Shown: piece by piece, positions 33,149-44,574 of the stretch
Numbering within the stretch: the stretch's first letter is position 1
How the letters are laid out: every line of letters begins with the position of its first letter
NCBI GenBank assembly: GCA_030762935.1
Contig: CM060896.1
Coordinates: 14,496,027-14,560,026 of the forward strand
From: Hymenopus coronatus
Lineage: Eukaryota > Arthropoda > Insecta > Mantodea > Hymenopodidae
Direction of reading: 5' to 3'
DNA: 64,000 bases
Program-made: the position numbers and the translations under genes
The notes under the pieces: model-generated
Database searches by the model: none
What the model was told of the DNA's origin: nothing
What the model saw: the letters and a program-made list of their open reading frames with translations, nothing else

Positions 33149-33499
33149 TTTTTCCAAATATCCCGAAAATAATGCACTTTTGATCGGTCACGGGAAATAG
33201 ATGGAAATGTGAAATCTGTACCAAATTAAAACAAAACTCTCCAAGTTCTGCACCCATTTAAAGTCGGAGAGATGCATAGTGATCCCTGATCGTGGCCGCT
33301 CCGTTACACTGTTGCCACTTCGTCCCAGGACAATAAGCCATTTTCAAGCAAACTAAAATACTAGCACACAACACAACAGTATAGTACGTAGAAAAAGTCT
33401 ATAGAAAAGCAAAATAGCGCAATATAAGCGGCTACTCGCGTCACTGAAACTGCATTGAGGAATGTTTGATACATTTTACAGCAATAATGACATCATTGC
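33149..33499. other. Unassigned interval
   Basis: Nothing recognisable. Confidence 0.35.
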
Positions 33500-33795
33500 T
33501 TATGCAGCATGATTCTATTGGCAGACACAGCTCTTATCAGCTGAGACAGAGTGCTGGCTGTCAGGTATCCATAGACACAAGGTCGCGGGTTCAAACCCGA
33601 CGGAGGACGATGGATTTTTTCGGGCGTAAAATCCTTAGCATGGCGTCCTTCGGAAGGAAGTAAAGCCCTTGATCTCGTGTCGTAGGCTTACGGCACGTAA
33701 AAGAACCTCAAGCCTGATAAAGAGGCATCTGAGTAAAATTAAGCGGTCTTTCACACCCAATATAGAATGGGACGCTGAGAACCACAGTAGTTAAA
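33500..33795 (+). repeat. tRNA-derived SINE, S2 type
   Basis: B box GGTTCAAACCC at 33588-33598, followed by TTTTTTCGGGCGTAAAATCC, a GGAAGTAAAGCCCTTGATCT body and GGCACGTAAAAGAACCTCAA. A tRNA-like head with a conserved body fits a SINE. I cannot place the superfamily from memory with certainty. Confidence 0.65.
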
Positions 33796-33839
33796 GAGCG
33801 TCCATAAGTAAAACTCTTTTTTTTTTTTTTTTTTTGGTG

Positions 33840-34580
33840 AGGAATCACTAGGGATCTCCTCGATTTTAGTGCAGTTCGATGTGGCTTCCATTTGTTGCCC
33901 TACACACATCCAAACATATTGAAATTCTGCACACACACACAACTTTAAGGATGCTTGGTATAACAGATGAATAACATCTGCGATTCTCTGTTTTGAATTA
34001 TTAATGTCGCTAATACGTTCACTGTACTTATGTTGCTTCACATTACCCATAGTAAAAGTCTAAGAGCTTCAGATCTAGGGATCTTGGCGGCCATGGCTTG
34101 GCTGGACCTCTGCCTTCCACCTTTGGGGAATGTATCCAGAAACTCACGAAGAATGTAGTGTGGAGGAACGCCAACTTGTTGAAAGACGCCTTCTGGAAAG
34201 TGTGGCACTGCATTCAATTCCAACATATCAAGGCAGTTTTTGTCTGTTCCGCAAAGACAAAATGGGCCTATCACTGTGTCATGCATCAGGCCACACCACA
34301 CGTTCACTTTGGATGCGTTACGTTCGTACTCAAAGTAGGCACGAGGGGTTCCAGCAGTCCATATGCGGATGTTATGGCGTTGAACACGTCCACAGACATG
34401 GAATGTCGCCTCATCGCTAAACAAAGGCCTCTGCAGAAATTATTCAGCATTGTCGATTCATGAAGCGTACCTTTAGCAAATTTAGCAAAGTGGGTCTATC
34501 CGCTGGTTATAACCTGCAACAGCTGCAACTTGTAACCTGGAAAACGTAGACGTTTCTTGAACACCTTAGGCATAGGTGTA
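33840..34580 (-). pseudogene. Mariner-like transposase relic, second copy type
   Basis: Reading the minus strand: KKRLRFPGYKLQLLQVITSG near 34500-34560 (end of the DNA-binding half), then MFSDEATFHVCGRVQRHNIR starting 34424, FPEGVFQQVGVPPHY, and after a frameshift MGNVKQHKYSERISDINNSK starting 34050. The catalytic 'QQDG' has become 'QQVG', so one Asp is lost. The '...SPDL' block is scrambled by a frameshift. It is related to the transposases at 26978 and 57750. I see no terminal repeats. Confidence 0.8.
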
Positions 34581-34655
34581 ATTGTCGAGCATGTGCACGC
34601 ACAGTTTTAGGGTTTCATACGTAGCTCTCATGTATACTTGCTACCTACCGATGTC

Positions 34656-35041
34656 TTAATTTGCCAGTTATGCAAAATTCATCCAGAATGAACAGCTCTT
34701 CAGAGAAAGTTCAACATGTTTTTCATATAAATATTTTTAATATACCGTATTTTAATCAAAACCGTTGAGCCATTTTTGAGAAAATCAAAATTTTCGAAAA
34801 TTTTTCCTTCTAAAGGTTAGTTGCTGTGGGGTTCCTCAAAATATTCGTGTCACATTCTGGAAGATACAAAACTTAAATACAGTTTGATATTTTACCGACT
34901 TTTCATTTTTAAATTATCGTGTTCACACACACACACGGACCTTATTCTGAAAATGTTTTATACAGGGACCCTAAAACGTGTATTTCCGGTGAAATCACGG
35001 TATTGAATTTTTGGGTAGAGTGCAATAGCTTCTCTACCTAT
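34656..35041 (+). repeat. R1 3' half
   Basis: 5'-truncated, starting TTAATTTGCCAGTTATGCAA, with GTGTTCACACACACACACGG. It runs to AGTGCAATAGCTTCTCTACC. The hairpin is replaced by an S1 SINE. Confidence 0.8.
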
Positions 35042-35244
35042 GTAAGGCCGTGGTGCAGTGATTACACCATTCGCCTCTCGCCTAGACGGTCCGGGTTCGA
35101 TCCCAAGCGACCGCATGTGAGAGGTATCTCTGGTTTCCCGCGCCATCGCATTCCACCAGTGTTCCATCTTCATTCATGTATCACCAATGTCATCGCCTAC
35201 GGTGCCGTGGTAGTAAAAGCGGGCATTAAACAGTAGCAAAAAAA
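35042..35244 (+). repeat. S1 tRNA-derived SINE
   Basis: Starts AAGGCCGTGGTGCAGTGATT, has the B box GGGTTCGATCCCAAGCGACC, then a deletion of the CTCCGGGTTCTCCGG body, and ends AGCGGGCATTAAACAGTAGC plus A tail. It sits where the R1 hairpin should be. Confidence 0.8.
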
Positions 35245-36300
35245 TCTTACAATGTACGTACAGTATTTTTCAGAACATGATGACCCTCGGCGTGACTTTG
35301 AAGTTTGGGTTTAAGTACTTTGCGGTTAGAAACGAATCCTCGCAGTTGCCAAGTCTTCCACTTGCTGGTCCCTTAAATGGGGCGCAAATATCAACTTGCA
35401 AGCAATCTTCGACTCTCCAGAAAACAAGAAATTTTACTACGTTACCTTTCATTCCTAGTACAGGCTCGTCTTTTGTTTGCTAATGTTATTCCACAGTTGC
35501 AGAGGGGAGCGGTCGCGTTTGAAGGGCATCGTGTTTCGGAGAAAACTACATTATGCAGAGAAAACGATAGTGGTGTGAGAATACTATGTGTGTATTTTCT
35601 TTTATTTATATAAATTTAAAATTAGTTTCTGTGTTATTGTGAGTTTTAAAACCATCTCCTTTATCACACATCCTCCAATTTGAGCGTTTTTTGAGAGAAA
35701 ACAATGTTTACAGGAGTGAAGGAAATTACAGCACTAATTGGTAAAGTTTGGAAACTGCTGATCCAGGTAGAAATGGAGGGCTTATAATAATTAGAACTGC
35801 GCAGCAACTTCAAGCAGAACCTGCTTTGCTTCAAACAAATTTGAGGAGGCGATGTTTTTTCGCCAGTATTGACGGACCTATTTCAGTGTTTCGGTGGATC
35901 CTTTGTTCTGCAAGCCGCGTGTTTTGTCGATCCATCAACACTCTTCCTTTCTGCTTCCATCATTCACTAACATTGAGCGTAGCAACAACTTGCGAATTCT
36001 TTCTTTTCCACAGGAATCGTTTAAATGCCATTCAGTTCAAAAATAGGCTGACTGCCAGCGAACTTCTAGGATGCGTCGCGTTCAAATTTTCTTGAACAAC
36101 TAATGAATTTCACCTGCACATAGTTCTCACCTGGCGTGTATTTTTGGTTCGTATTCACCACTGGCACATCTGGCTACTAATTCATCTTGCACATCTCCAA
36201 GCTCGTTCTCGAATCTTCATATCGTTACGTGGAACAACAGCAAAGGTTATTTACCAGTCTTCAGCATCAGAAACAACAATACATTTAACATGGACTCTCA
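35245..36300. other. Unassigned interval
   Basis: Several open frames (35277-35483, 35748-36095 plus) lack known motifs. The base composition is closer to ordinary single-copy DNA than to R1. Confidence 0.3.
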
Positions 36301-36455
36301 ATCCTTAGTTGTAGCAGTATTTTATTATTAAGTTTACAATAATACAACATTTGCGTCACACAGTCGCATGGGTCGGGTGACCGTAAATGCTGTCTAAAAA
36401 TGCTTTAATTTAAAATATTAGCTACATATCTATTTTATATATCTTATCAACATTA

Positions 36456-36491
<36 letters not shown>

Positions 36492-37262
36492 ACTCACAAC
36501 TACACCACGTATTCATACATATAGACTAGTCAAACACCAAATAAGTCTATACAATATTTATACAAATATTTTATCTCTTAATGCACGTACTTCCATTATG
36601 TATGTGCCCAGGCTTGGCCAGTTTTGGCTGTTTAGAATCAAATCCCAGAATCCGTCCTTCGTCTGTTTGAAGCTAAAAATACTTGCGGCAGTAATGTTTT
36701 CCTAATACCCTCTATCTTCACGCAATCTGCCAAAATATGCGTCCAGTCTTCCTGATACCCGCATAATGGGAAAATCCGTCTACCAGCTTCATCAACTACC
36801 TTACGTGTTTTCCACCCTCGCAACCTGAGCCACGCTATTCCCGACCTTTGTCTCATACCCAATTTTAACATATATGTTTCTTTACCCCATCCAATTTTTA
36901 TTTCGTTTTGTAACTGCAATGACGATTTGTTTCTACATACATACTCTATTTCTTGCCTGTTTATATCGCATAGTCGTCGTTTTACTTTATAACTATCCTT
37001 AGTTGCCCGCATGAGTTTGCTCTATTGCCGTTTTTCCTCTAATTCCTAAACCGACTTCCATAAGCCTGCCGAAAGCACCATCATCGAAGCAGCTTGAATG
37101 TCCGTTGGCGTTAAGGCGTGGTGTGGCCATCCATTTAAAAGCGTCATTTCGAATCCTAGCAACTACATTAAAATGTGTCTGTGGTGAAGGGGCCCTGTTA
37201 AAATAATGGCATGCTGACGGAGTTATATTTTGTGTGTAGTTGTATGCGTTTCTCACTCTCTC
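36301..37262 (-). pseudogene. Non-LTR retrotransposon (LINE) ORF2 C-terminal relic
   Basis: Two overlapping minus-strand frames: PSPQTHFNVVARIRNDAFKW... (ending about 36999) and, after a frameshift, a 124-codon frame 36638-37012 with YMLKLGMRQRSGIAWLRLRG then RRIFPLCGYQEDWTHILADC. A basic stretch followed by 'CPxCG..EDxxHIL..C' is typical of the zinc-knuckle-like tail of LINE ORF2 proteins. Here the first Cys is Phe (IFPLCG). A (CA)n tract at 36456-36488 would lie in the 3' UTR. The clade is not determinable by eye. Confidence 0.5.
36456..36488. repeat. (AC)n microsatellite
   Basis: About 16 AC units, downstream of the LINE-like coding relic. Confidence 0.95.
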
Positions 37263-37265
37263 CTT

Positions 37266-38138
37266 TTTACTTTCTCTACACTATTATGTACATAGTGTAT
37301 AGAAAAGGTATTGCATTCCACCCAAAAATTCGATACCGAGATATCAGCGAAAATACGTGTTTTGGGTCCCCCTGAATCCAAAAGCAGCATTTTTGAAAAA
37401 AGACCCCGCGCGCGCGCGCGCGCGTGTGTGTGTGTAAACAGTATAGCTCAAAAACGAAAGCACAGTTAAATACCAAACTTGGTATTTAAGTTTGGTATCT
37501 TCCAAGGATGCGACACGAAGATTTTCAAGAAAGTCCCCCCACCCCCAACTACCCTTTACATGGAACTTTTTACGAAAATTTTTATTTTCTCAAAAATAGA
37601 TCTAAAGATTTTAATTAAAAGCACTTAAATTTAGCATACTTACATGGCAAATAAAATACATATCTTGAATTTTTTTGGAATATCCTCTGAAGACTACTTA
37701 TTCTGGATAATTTTAGGGAATTATGCATAACTGCTAAACCGGACAAAAACTTACCGCAAAGAAAATGTAGAGCACGTTAAAACACACAATTTATGTTATA
37801 TACATTTGTTTCGTGGAGTTGATCGTTTGTTTAGATATTCCTTGTTATTGATTTCAGCTTTAAAAAACGTATACTTTTCTGAAACAGGACAGCTGACAGC
37901 TGTCAACTGCTATCCATACAAACAAAGGAGCTTCAGTCACATAGCAACCAGGTTTTGACTTTCACTTTAACCTATAGTACTCCTTATTTCGCTTCTACTT
38001 ATAAGGAAGCAAGAAATAAGACTATTTCTGTTAATTTTTTCTCGATTAGCATGAAGTAAATAGAAGCATAAGCTTTCTAACAATAATTTGTTGCAGAGAT
38101 GTAGAGAAAGTCATGTGAATGAAACACGTCAGTTTTTT
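37266..38138 (-). repeat. R1 repeat, full length, subfamily A
   Basis: ACTTTCTCTACACTATTATG to GTCATGTGAATGAAACACGT. The microsatellite is a GC run turning into GT (37407-37434). The palindrome AAATACCAAACTTGGTATTT is exact. Confidence 0.92.
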
Positions 38139-38489
38139 ATACAAAAATGTTAATATAATTTTATTGCAAAAATTTAATATTTTACAATATAAAACACTCT
38201 TAACACTTGTATTTTATACTGAAGGTTAGTACAACATAAAATTAACCATAGATTTGTTTTTAGCGACGCTGTCAATTGTCAGGATTATTAGCACCGACGA
38301 TGTGCCGGAATTTCGCCCCGCAGGAATTCTTTTACGGGCCAGTAAGTCTACTGACGTGGGGCCGTCGCATTTAATCACACTTAAAAAGCATCGGTTAGGG
38401 CTCTTATTATGATTATTATCATTTTTGTTGTTAATCCTAAAGTACAAGCAGCACTAATAAATACCGACAGGGAACAAAAGGTTAATGAA
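38139..38489. other. Unassigned interval
   Basis: AT-rich with nothing recognised. Confidence 0.35.
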
Positions 38490-38600
38490 CTACATGGTTC
38501 CGCCGTAAGGCTTGAGACTCGAGGTCCCGGGTTTCATTCCCGGCTACTCTCACTCTGAAGTTTTCTCGTTATTTGGATTGGTTGATAAGGGGTAAATTTA
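38490..38600 (+). repeat. tRNA-like SINE fragment
   Basis: B-box-like GGGTTTCATTCCCGGCTACT near 38528-38547, preceded by CTTGAGACTCGAGGTCCC. A similar GGATCCCGGGTTCGATTCCC occurs at 55044. Probably a tRNA-derived repeat. Confidence 0.45.
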
Positions 38601-40162
38601 GTAAAATAAAACAAAGCCCTTTCCTCCCAAAAAAAAGAATTTCCGCCAAAAATTCAAACTTTTAAGGACAACACAAAACAAAACTTGGTTTTTTTCTCTT
38701 GAGCGCCATGGCGAAAGATGGAGTATGAGGCGATATATCATACCGACCAAAAAGAAATAGTTAACTAATAATAATTTAGCAATAATTAATGAAAAATCAA
38801 CAGCCAAATTAATATAAATCTGTAATTGAGAACCTGTTTTAACTTTAAGCTAAATTGAGGAATAAATAGCGACGTAATTTAAAATCTGTTTCTCAGTAAA
38901 GCTGAATTAATTTTCATGGAGAGTGTAGCTTTCTCACATAGTGGCGCCACCCCACTCCACCACGCTTAAAGTCCATTGGAGAAGGCTACCCTTGAGTCAA
39001 TCCTAGTTAAGTATCAGATTTTCTAACTGGCAAAATCAGCGTGGATTGCAGTTAATACGAACAGGAATTCTTGACGAAGTCCGGCACTAGTTCGTCATAA
39101 CACGCGCAGACCCCACGTCGCTCCTTGTCAACCTTGCACCGCCAAGAATCTAAGTTATTCTATTATTCTAAACTCAAGCGCAAGGAAGTTTAATTCCAAA
39201 TAGATCAGAAACTAAGAAATTGTAAGATTCGTTCAAAAGTAAACACAAAGGAACTGAATCATTGTTTCGAAAAGTCAATTAATATATTATTTATCTGTCA
39301 GCATCCATAACTTCCCATATATAGCTGGCCGGAGGTCGAGAACGAAGAGATTCGACCCTGAGATCGCCTAATCCTGAATCTCCGACATCTTCAACTTGAC
39401 AGAGTCGAGGTGCAAAAGGAGATGGTCACCATTGACCATCCACCTCATTCGTGTTGCCTCACTACCCTCATTTCATTTCCCTTTCATACTTCAGTCGACT
39501 ATGGGAATGCTGTTTGCTCGGTGTCGGGCAGATGGCCCAGAGGCTTGCTATTTAGAACTTTCTTACTGCCCTACAGAGGGAAGCCTATTGAGCCTGCACT
39601 GCCAGGTTGGGTTCTCCGGTCCCGTTAGAGAGACGTCTCGGAACGAACCTCTAGTAGCCGGGAGGTCTAGCCTGGATCTATTACGGACTCTGCGCGTCTC
39701 TACCTGCAGCCCATTCGCCTCCTCATCCGTTCCTCTCGGGGTTGTTGGCACAAACAATCCGCTGGGAGTAAAAGTACTAGGTATCTCTCCATCAACTGAT
39801 CATGTTTTTGTCAACTCCTGATCTTCAGGACATGAAATGCATTAAGAGTTTGAAAATACACAACAAGGTCGAGTGTATTCTACTTCCGAGAGTTTCCAAT
39901 GTACTTGACGCATGTTTATTGTATGATATATTTTCGGCGCTAGCAAACAATATAAATATTACTTCTTAGAAAATGAAATTAATTTCTAACAGCTGTTGCA
40001 CATGGTGGTTCCAGTAGCAAGGCCACTAACATTCAGCTCGGTGGTGAACTGGGGATATCTACGCCTGGTTGTCGGCCTTGACTGTTGCGTGAATTAAATA
40101 AGTAAACAGTAATAAATATATTGAAAGTAAGATTGACAGTTTAATAAAATTCAGCTATCAAA
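38601..40162. other. Unassigned interval, repeat-like around 39.6-39.8 kb
   Basis: No gene recognised. The part near 39640-39790 shares CTGCGCGTCTCTA and CCGTTCCTCTCGGGGTTG blocks with 9990-10080 and, more weakly, 50455-50480, so it is probably a dispersed repeat. The 141-codon frame at 39396-39821 crosses this and looks accidental. Confidence 0.35.
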
Positions 40163-40790
40163 TACAGAGTGATTTATGTAGAACTGACACATTTATTTCT
40201 TTAATTATTCCGTTGAAAAGGCATTCAGTGACCCAATTCTATCAACAAATTAGGCAGAATGTTCTGGAGTTTCGATGTTTATGTTTTATTCCTAATTGCA
40301 TTGTTGGCAGCTGTTTTGACATTTTGTTCTTGTAGTCAACATGAAAATGAGGCACGGTGTAGAGCTGTGTCAAGGATATTTTCAGCAAGATGGCGCTACA
40401 TGCCATACATCAACTGAATCCATGAACCTAATTGCAAGTATCTTTGACGACCGGATAATTTCCAGGAACTTGTGGCCACCGAGATCTCCAGACTTGACAT
40501 CGCCGGACTTCTTTCTATGGGGTTACTTAAAAGACAGGGTTTACGCCACACGTCCCCAGACATTGGACGATCTGAAGCACATCACAAAGGAGATTGAAGC
40601 TATTGACAACAGAGTCCTCCAACGAGTGGCCAGTACGACGTGTTGAGTTGTATCTTATGCAGGATGGAGGACATTTTCAACGTTTGCTATAGAGGTAAAT
40701 AATCTCCCAAAATTCCTCTACAATTTAGGTATAACAAGTTGTCGCTAGCATAACACGAAAGAATTAAAGCTCTATATAAATCACTCTGTA
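40163..40790. mobile_element. Mariner-like deletion derivative, 628 bp
   Basis: TACAGAGTGATTTATGTAGA on the left is mirrored by TCTATATAAATCACTCTGTA on the right, with TA at both edges. Most of the transposase is deleted; only the C-terminal third remains. The ends start CAGAGTG, unlike the CAGGGT ends at 26857 and 57482, so it is a separate family. Confidence 0.85.
40341..40646 (+). pseudogene. Mariner-like transposase C-terminal fragment
   Basis: A 101-codon frame with GYFQQDGATCHTS (second catalytic Asp) and WPPRSPDLTSPDFFLWGYLK (third Asp). I count 38 residues between the two Asp, again wider than classical mariner. Everything before the second Asp is gone. The end ...ALQRV-like 'DNRVLQRVASTTC' may be frameshifted from the natural C-terminus. 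Confidence 0.82.
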
Positions 40791-40945
40791 TCATTATAAT
40801 CCATGTCTGATAAGTTAGAGGTTATAACATAGTCCATGCACACGTGTGCAGTAAAATAGGCTAAACACGCAATGCTATCAGCACGGAGTGCAGGAAAATC
40901 AACTTTCCGCCAAGAATTGATGAATGAATGGGAAGTGGATTAAAA

Positions 40946-41162
40946 CAAACAGGATGTGTAGCACTCACACGACTTTCATTCTTCTACAAACTACTCTGTT
41001 TAAAAACGTAGTATTCTAGCTACTTCTTGTAAACCTAGATAACTTTCAATTCACATTTATGCAATTCGTTGTGCAGTAGGTAAAGCAAGAGTCAGATTTT
41101 TAAAGAGCGCGTCGCTATGTGCTGTTTTGAAATTCCATATTCTTTCCATGATCACGAGTAAA
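40946..41162 (+). repeat. R1 5' fragment, diverged
   Basis: AGGATGTGTAGCACTCACAC, ACTTTCATTCTTCTACAAAC, then TAAGCAAGAGTCAGATTTTT-type sequence. It is followed by another 5' end in the same orientation. Confidence 0.6.
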
Positions 41163-41540
41163 ATCAATCTGTGATCCACTCACGTGACTTTCTCTATTCA
41201 CTCTTCTACAAACTATTCTTGTAAAAAAACACCTATTATTGTATATACCTACTTCTTGTTAATCGAGATAAACTTTGAATTCATATTTGCGCATTTTTGG
41301 TACGAAATATTCCATACTCTTTGCATGATCACGATTAAAAACCAATTTCCAATAAAGAAAAGTAATAACGAATATCTCGGAACAGTTAGGTAAATAAATA
41401 TTATTTTTACGAATAGTGAATGTTTAAACGATATCTATTTTTTATGCAATAAATTTTTGTCTATTTCATGCTAAAGTAATTCAGAAAAAGAGAACCTCAG
41501 AGGCTATTCTCATAAGATTTAATGTACACATTTCATTACC
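41163..41540 (+). repeat. R1 5' part, diverged sister of the previous fragment
   Basis: TCTGTGATCCACTCACGTGA, ACTTTCTCTATTCACTCTTC, and the AACGAATATCTCGGAACAGT block. It shares the TTCTACAAACTA variant with the fragment to its left, so the two likely arose together. Confidence 0.7.
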
Positions 41541-42037
41541 TCCTCGGTAAAATACCAAACTTGGTATATAAGTTTAGTATCTTCCAGGAGTGTGACACGA
41601 AGATTTTGAGAAAAATCCCCCCACCCCAAACTACTCCTTACATGGAAAAAAGTGCGAAAATTGTGGCTTTCTCAGAAATGGCTCAAACGATTTTTATTAA
41701 AATACCGTATATTAAAGATGTTTACCTACAAATAAAATATATATTTTGTATTTTCTGGAAATAGCCTTTGAACACCTCTTTATTGTGAATGAATATTGCT
41801 GGATTTTGCATATTTGGTAAACCGTAAGAGTTAGACAGAAGCGTACTGCTCTAAATAACGTATTTGATTCACCTGACAACCAGCTTTTAAACGACTTAAC
41901 TATCGTTTTATCCTAGTGTGTTCCATCATTTCCTTTATACTTTAAACAAATCAATTCTGCCAATGTTTATCTCGATTAGCATGAAGTTTTTTCAACAATA
42001 ATTTGTTACACAGATGTAGAGAAAGTGTAACACATCA
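41541..42037 (-). repeat. R1 5' half
   Basis: Starts inside the palindrome block (AAATACCAAACTTGGTATAT) and ends GTGTAACACATCATATTTTT. A deletion removes part of the AGTAATAAGACTATTTCTGC region. The 3' part was lost at the junction with the + fragment. Confidence 0.8.
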
Positions 42038-42857
42038 TATTTTTACTTTCTCTACACGTACTATCTACATAGTTTATAGAGAAGGTATTGCACTCCACCA
42101 AAAAATTATATACCGAGATTTCACCGGAAATATATGTTTTAGGGTCCTCTGTATTCAGAAAAAGTGTTTTCAGAAAAAGGCCCGTGTATTGGTATTTAAG
42201 TTTAGTATATTCCAGGGATGCAACACGAAGATTTTGAGAAAATTCCCCCCACCCCAAATTACCCTTTACATGGAACATTTTTTCGAAAATTTTGATTTTC
42301 TCAAAAATGGCTCTAACGATTTTGATTAAAATATCGTATATTAAAGATATTTATCTGACAAATAAAATGTATATTTTGAATTCTCTGGGAATAACCTCTG
42401 AATACTAATTTATTCTGAGTGAATTTTACGGAATTTTGCATAACTGCTAAACCGTAAGAGATAGGCAAAAACTTACCACACAAAAAATGTAGAGCACATT
42501 AAAACACACAATTTATGTTGTATACATTTTTTTTTTTTTTTTGTTGGAGTTGATCGTTTTTTAAATATCCCTTGTTTTTGTTTTCAGGTACGAAAAACTT
42601 AACTTTTCTCATACATTAATCTATCAACTTCTGTCCATACCAACAAAGAACTTCAGTCACATAGCAACCAGCTTTTGACTATCGCTTTAACCTATGCTAC
42701 TCCCTTATTAGGCTTCTTCTTACAAGGAAGCAAGTAATAATACTATTTCTGCTAATTTTTTGTTGATTAGCATGAAATATATAGAAGCATAAGTTTATTA
42801 ACAATAATTTATTACAGAGATGTAGAGAAAGTCATGTGAATGGAACACATCAGATTT
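42038..42857 (-). repeat. R1 repeat, tandem, microsatellite deleted
   Basis: ACTTTCTCTACACGTACTAT to GTCATGTGAATGGAACACAT. Between AAAAAGGCCCGTGTATTGGT and the palindrome about 60 bases are missing, so only half the palindrome remains (TTGGTATTTAAGTTTAGTAT). Confidence 0.9.
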
Positions 42858-42861
42858 TTGT

Positions 42862-42935
42862 TATTATTCATGAAGGTTGAAACACATGTTTCTAGTATCA
42901 AATTTTGGGTGGAATACAATACATATCTACTAAAA
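42862..42935 (+). repeat. R1 3' fragment
   Basis: GAAACACATGTTTCTAGTAT then ATTTTGGGTGGAATACAATA. It is truncated before the hairpin. Confidence 0.5.
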
Positions 42936-43012
42936 GTTTCGTTTCGTAATTGGCTTACCCTCCCTGTATTTATAGGACTGACACCTCCTAGGGCTTACAA
43001 GTCAATGCCTAG

Positions 43013-43262
43013 GGGTCAGAAGCCTGTCGGGGAGCCAACGGCAGAATGAGAACCGGGTCGGTGAGAAGCAAGGAAATGCTGAAATTGATGATTGGAAAGG
43101 GATAATGGAGCAATTGGCGGGGAAACCGGAGGATCCGGAGAAAACCCGCCCAGACGCGGCTTCGTCCACGGGGAATCACACTTGCGGACGCTTGGGATCG
43201 AACCCTAGATGGGATTCGAGTCATCTAACTCAACCGCCCGTACAAGAAATAAACAGAGAAAG
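43013..43262 (-). repeat. S1-related SINE, inverted
   Basis: Reverse complement contains GGGTTCGATCCCAAGCGTCC (B box) followed by GGGCGGGTTTTCTCCGGATC and CTCCGGTTTCCCCGCC, the S1 body order. The head and tail are diverged. Confidence 0.65.
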
Positions 43263-43626
43263 CATTAAACAGCGCTGACCGGCGTGCGGTGAAGCGACCA
43301 AAATAACAACGTAGCCGTATAGCCTGAGAAAGAGTCGTGTAGATAGCACGCCTTGAGGCAGGAATTTCTGGAATATAAACACCATTCCTGTGCGTCAGCC
43401 GTCAGCGCCCATCTTGAGCAACTGATGTCATAGTCAAGGTGACAACTGCTGATGACGTAAGTAGACACGGTCAGTATGCAATCACTTCCTTGGATATACG
43501 GTTATGTGTCTGTTACTTCATCTCGCCTGGCATCTTGCCTATAAGCAACATAGCAATTTCCTGTTTAAGACTTTGCCCATTGAACGCTAGCGATGTTCTC
43601 CTGAGACGGTTAGCACCAAATTGTTT
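43263..43626. other. Unassigned interval
   Basis: No known gene or repeat. It ends at the target duplication of the next element. Confidence 0.35.
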
Positions 43627-43634
43627 GTCAAATC

Positions 43635-44189
43635 TAGTGATGGGAAAAGTTGTTCTTTTAATCTGTTTCTGTTGCAACCACGAAACAGTTTAGAAATAAC
43701 AGTTTCGTGCAACAGAAATTCGCCGCGTTGATTAGCTGCAAAACTGTTGCAGATATATCACCAAATACTATTGAGATAAACACAGCCCATCGATATGCCA
43801 ATGCAACCACTCATTAGATGCACTGAAGAGGAAATTATCAAATTACGAAAGTAAAACATTGTTGCGCGTTAACGAGAGGAAACGTTTGTTTAGTACATTC
43901 GAATTTCACGATATCAGACCGCCCGCTACAAGGTACAAAGGCGCACCTTGCGGTAAACTTTGGAAGCAATGACGAAACATTTACGCTAGTGGAGCACAAC
44001 AACTGCAGCTCAGTAACTGTTGCGATAAATGAAACAACTACTCGGGCGTTGTTATTGTTGTATGCATCTGTTGCGGGGAAGCGATATCTGAAAGAGCAAC
44101 ACACTGCACACAATTACTGGAAGTATTTTATGAAACAGTTTTAGTGGTGAAACTGTTTCAACTGTTGCGTTATTTTTGCCCCATCACTA
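43635..44189. mobile_element. hAT-type MITE, 555 bp
   Basis: Ends TAGTGATGGGAAAAG and, inverted, TAGTGATGGGGCAAA. The flanks GTCAAATC (43627-43634) and GTAAAATC (44190-44197) match at 7 of 8 bases, the 8-bp duplication size of hAT elements. The TAGTGATGGG end is hAT-like. Subterminal inverted motifs around GAAACAGTTT and CTGTTGC repeat near both ends. No transposase is encoded. Confidence 0.85.
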
Positions 44190-44204
44190 GTAAAATCCCT
44201 CATC

Positions 44205-44262
44205 ATATATTTTTACTTTCTCTACCCCTTTACCTAGTGGGTAGAGGAGGCAATACACTCCG
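44205..44262 (-). repeat. R1 3' terminal fragment
   Basis: TTTTTACTTTCTCTACCCCT then GTGGGTAGAGGAGGCAATAC. The hairpin has decayed. Confidence 0.55.
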
Positions 44263-44389
44263 ATGAATGCTGCAGCGGGCTCTCTCTTCCTCCACCCCAT
44301 GCCGTTCCATTAGTCCGTTCATTCATCCTCCACTTTGGTCTGTTTCAGTTTTGGATTCGTCAGCGATATTGTTTCGGTGCAGCGTGACA

Positions 44390-44530
44390 AGGAAAAGAAG
44401 GTTATCAAAGGAACCTTCTCCATACTTTGGTGGTTGCCGGGGCATATGGTTTGTCCCTTTGTGGGGAGGTGTAAGTCCCAGTAGCCGTGATGGGGGTCCT
44501 TGATCCGCCTGTCCAACTGTCAAACCTCAA
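44390..44530 (+). repeat. Dispersed repeat pair, copy 1
   Basis: CAAAGGAACCTTCTCCATAC, GGGGCATATGGTTTGTCCCT and GTCCAACTGTCAAAC correspond in order to 45432-45540. I do not recognise the family. Confidence 0.55.
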
Positions 44531-44574
44531 ACTGGAATCTTTAGGGAACCTATCATTACTGTGCTCTCAATCCT

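Noticed and set aside
39396..39821. 141-codon ORF
   Set aside because: It overlaps dispersed-repeat blocks shared with 9990-10080 and overlaps another frame; no domain.
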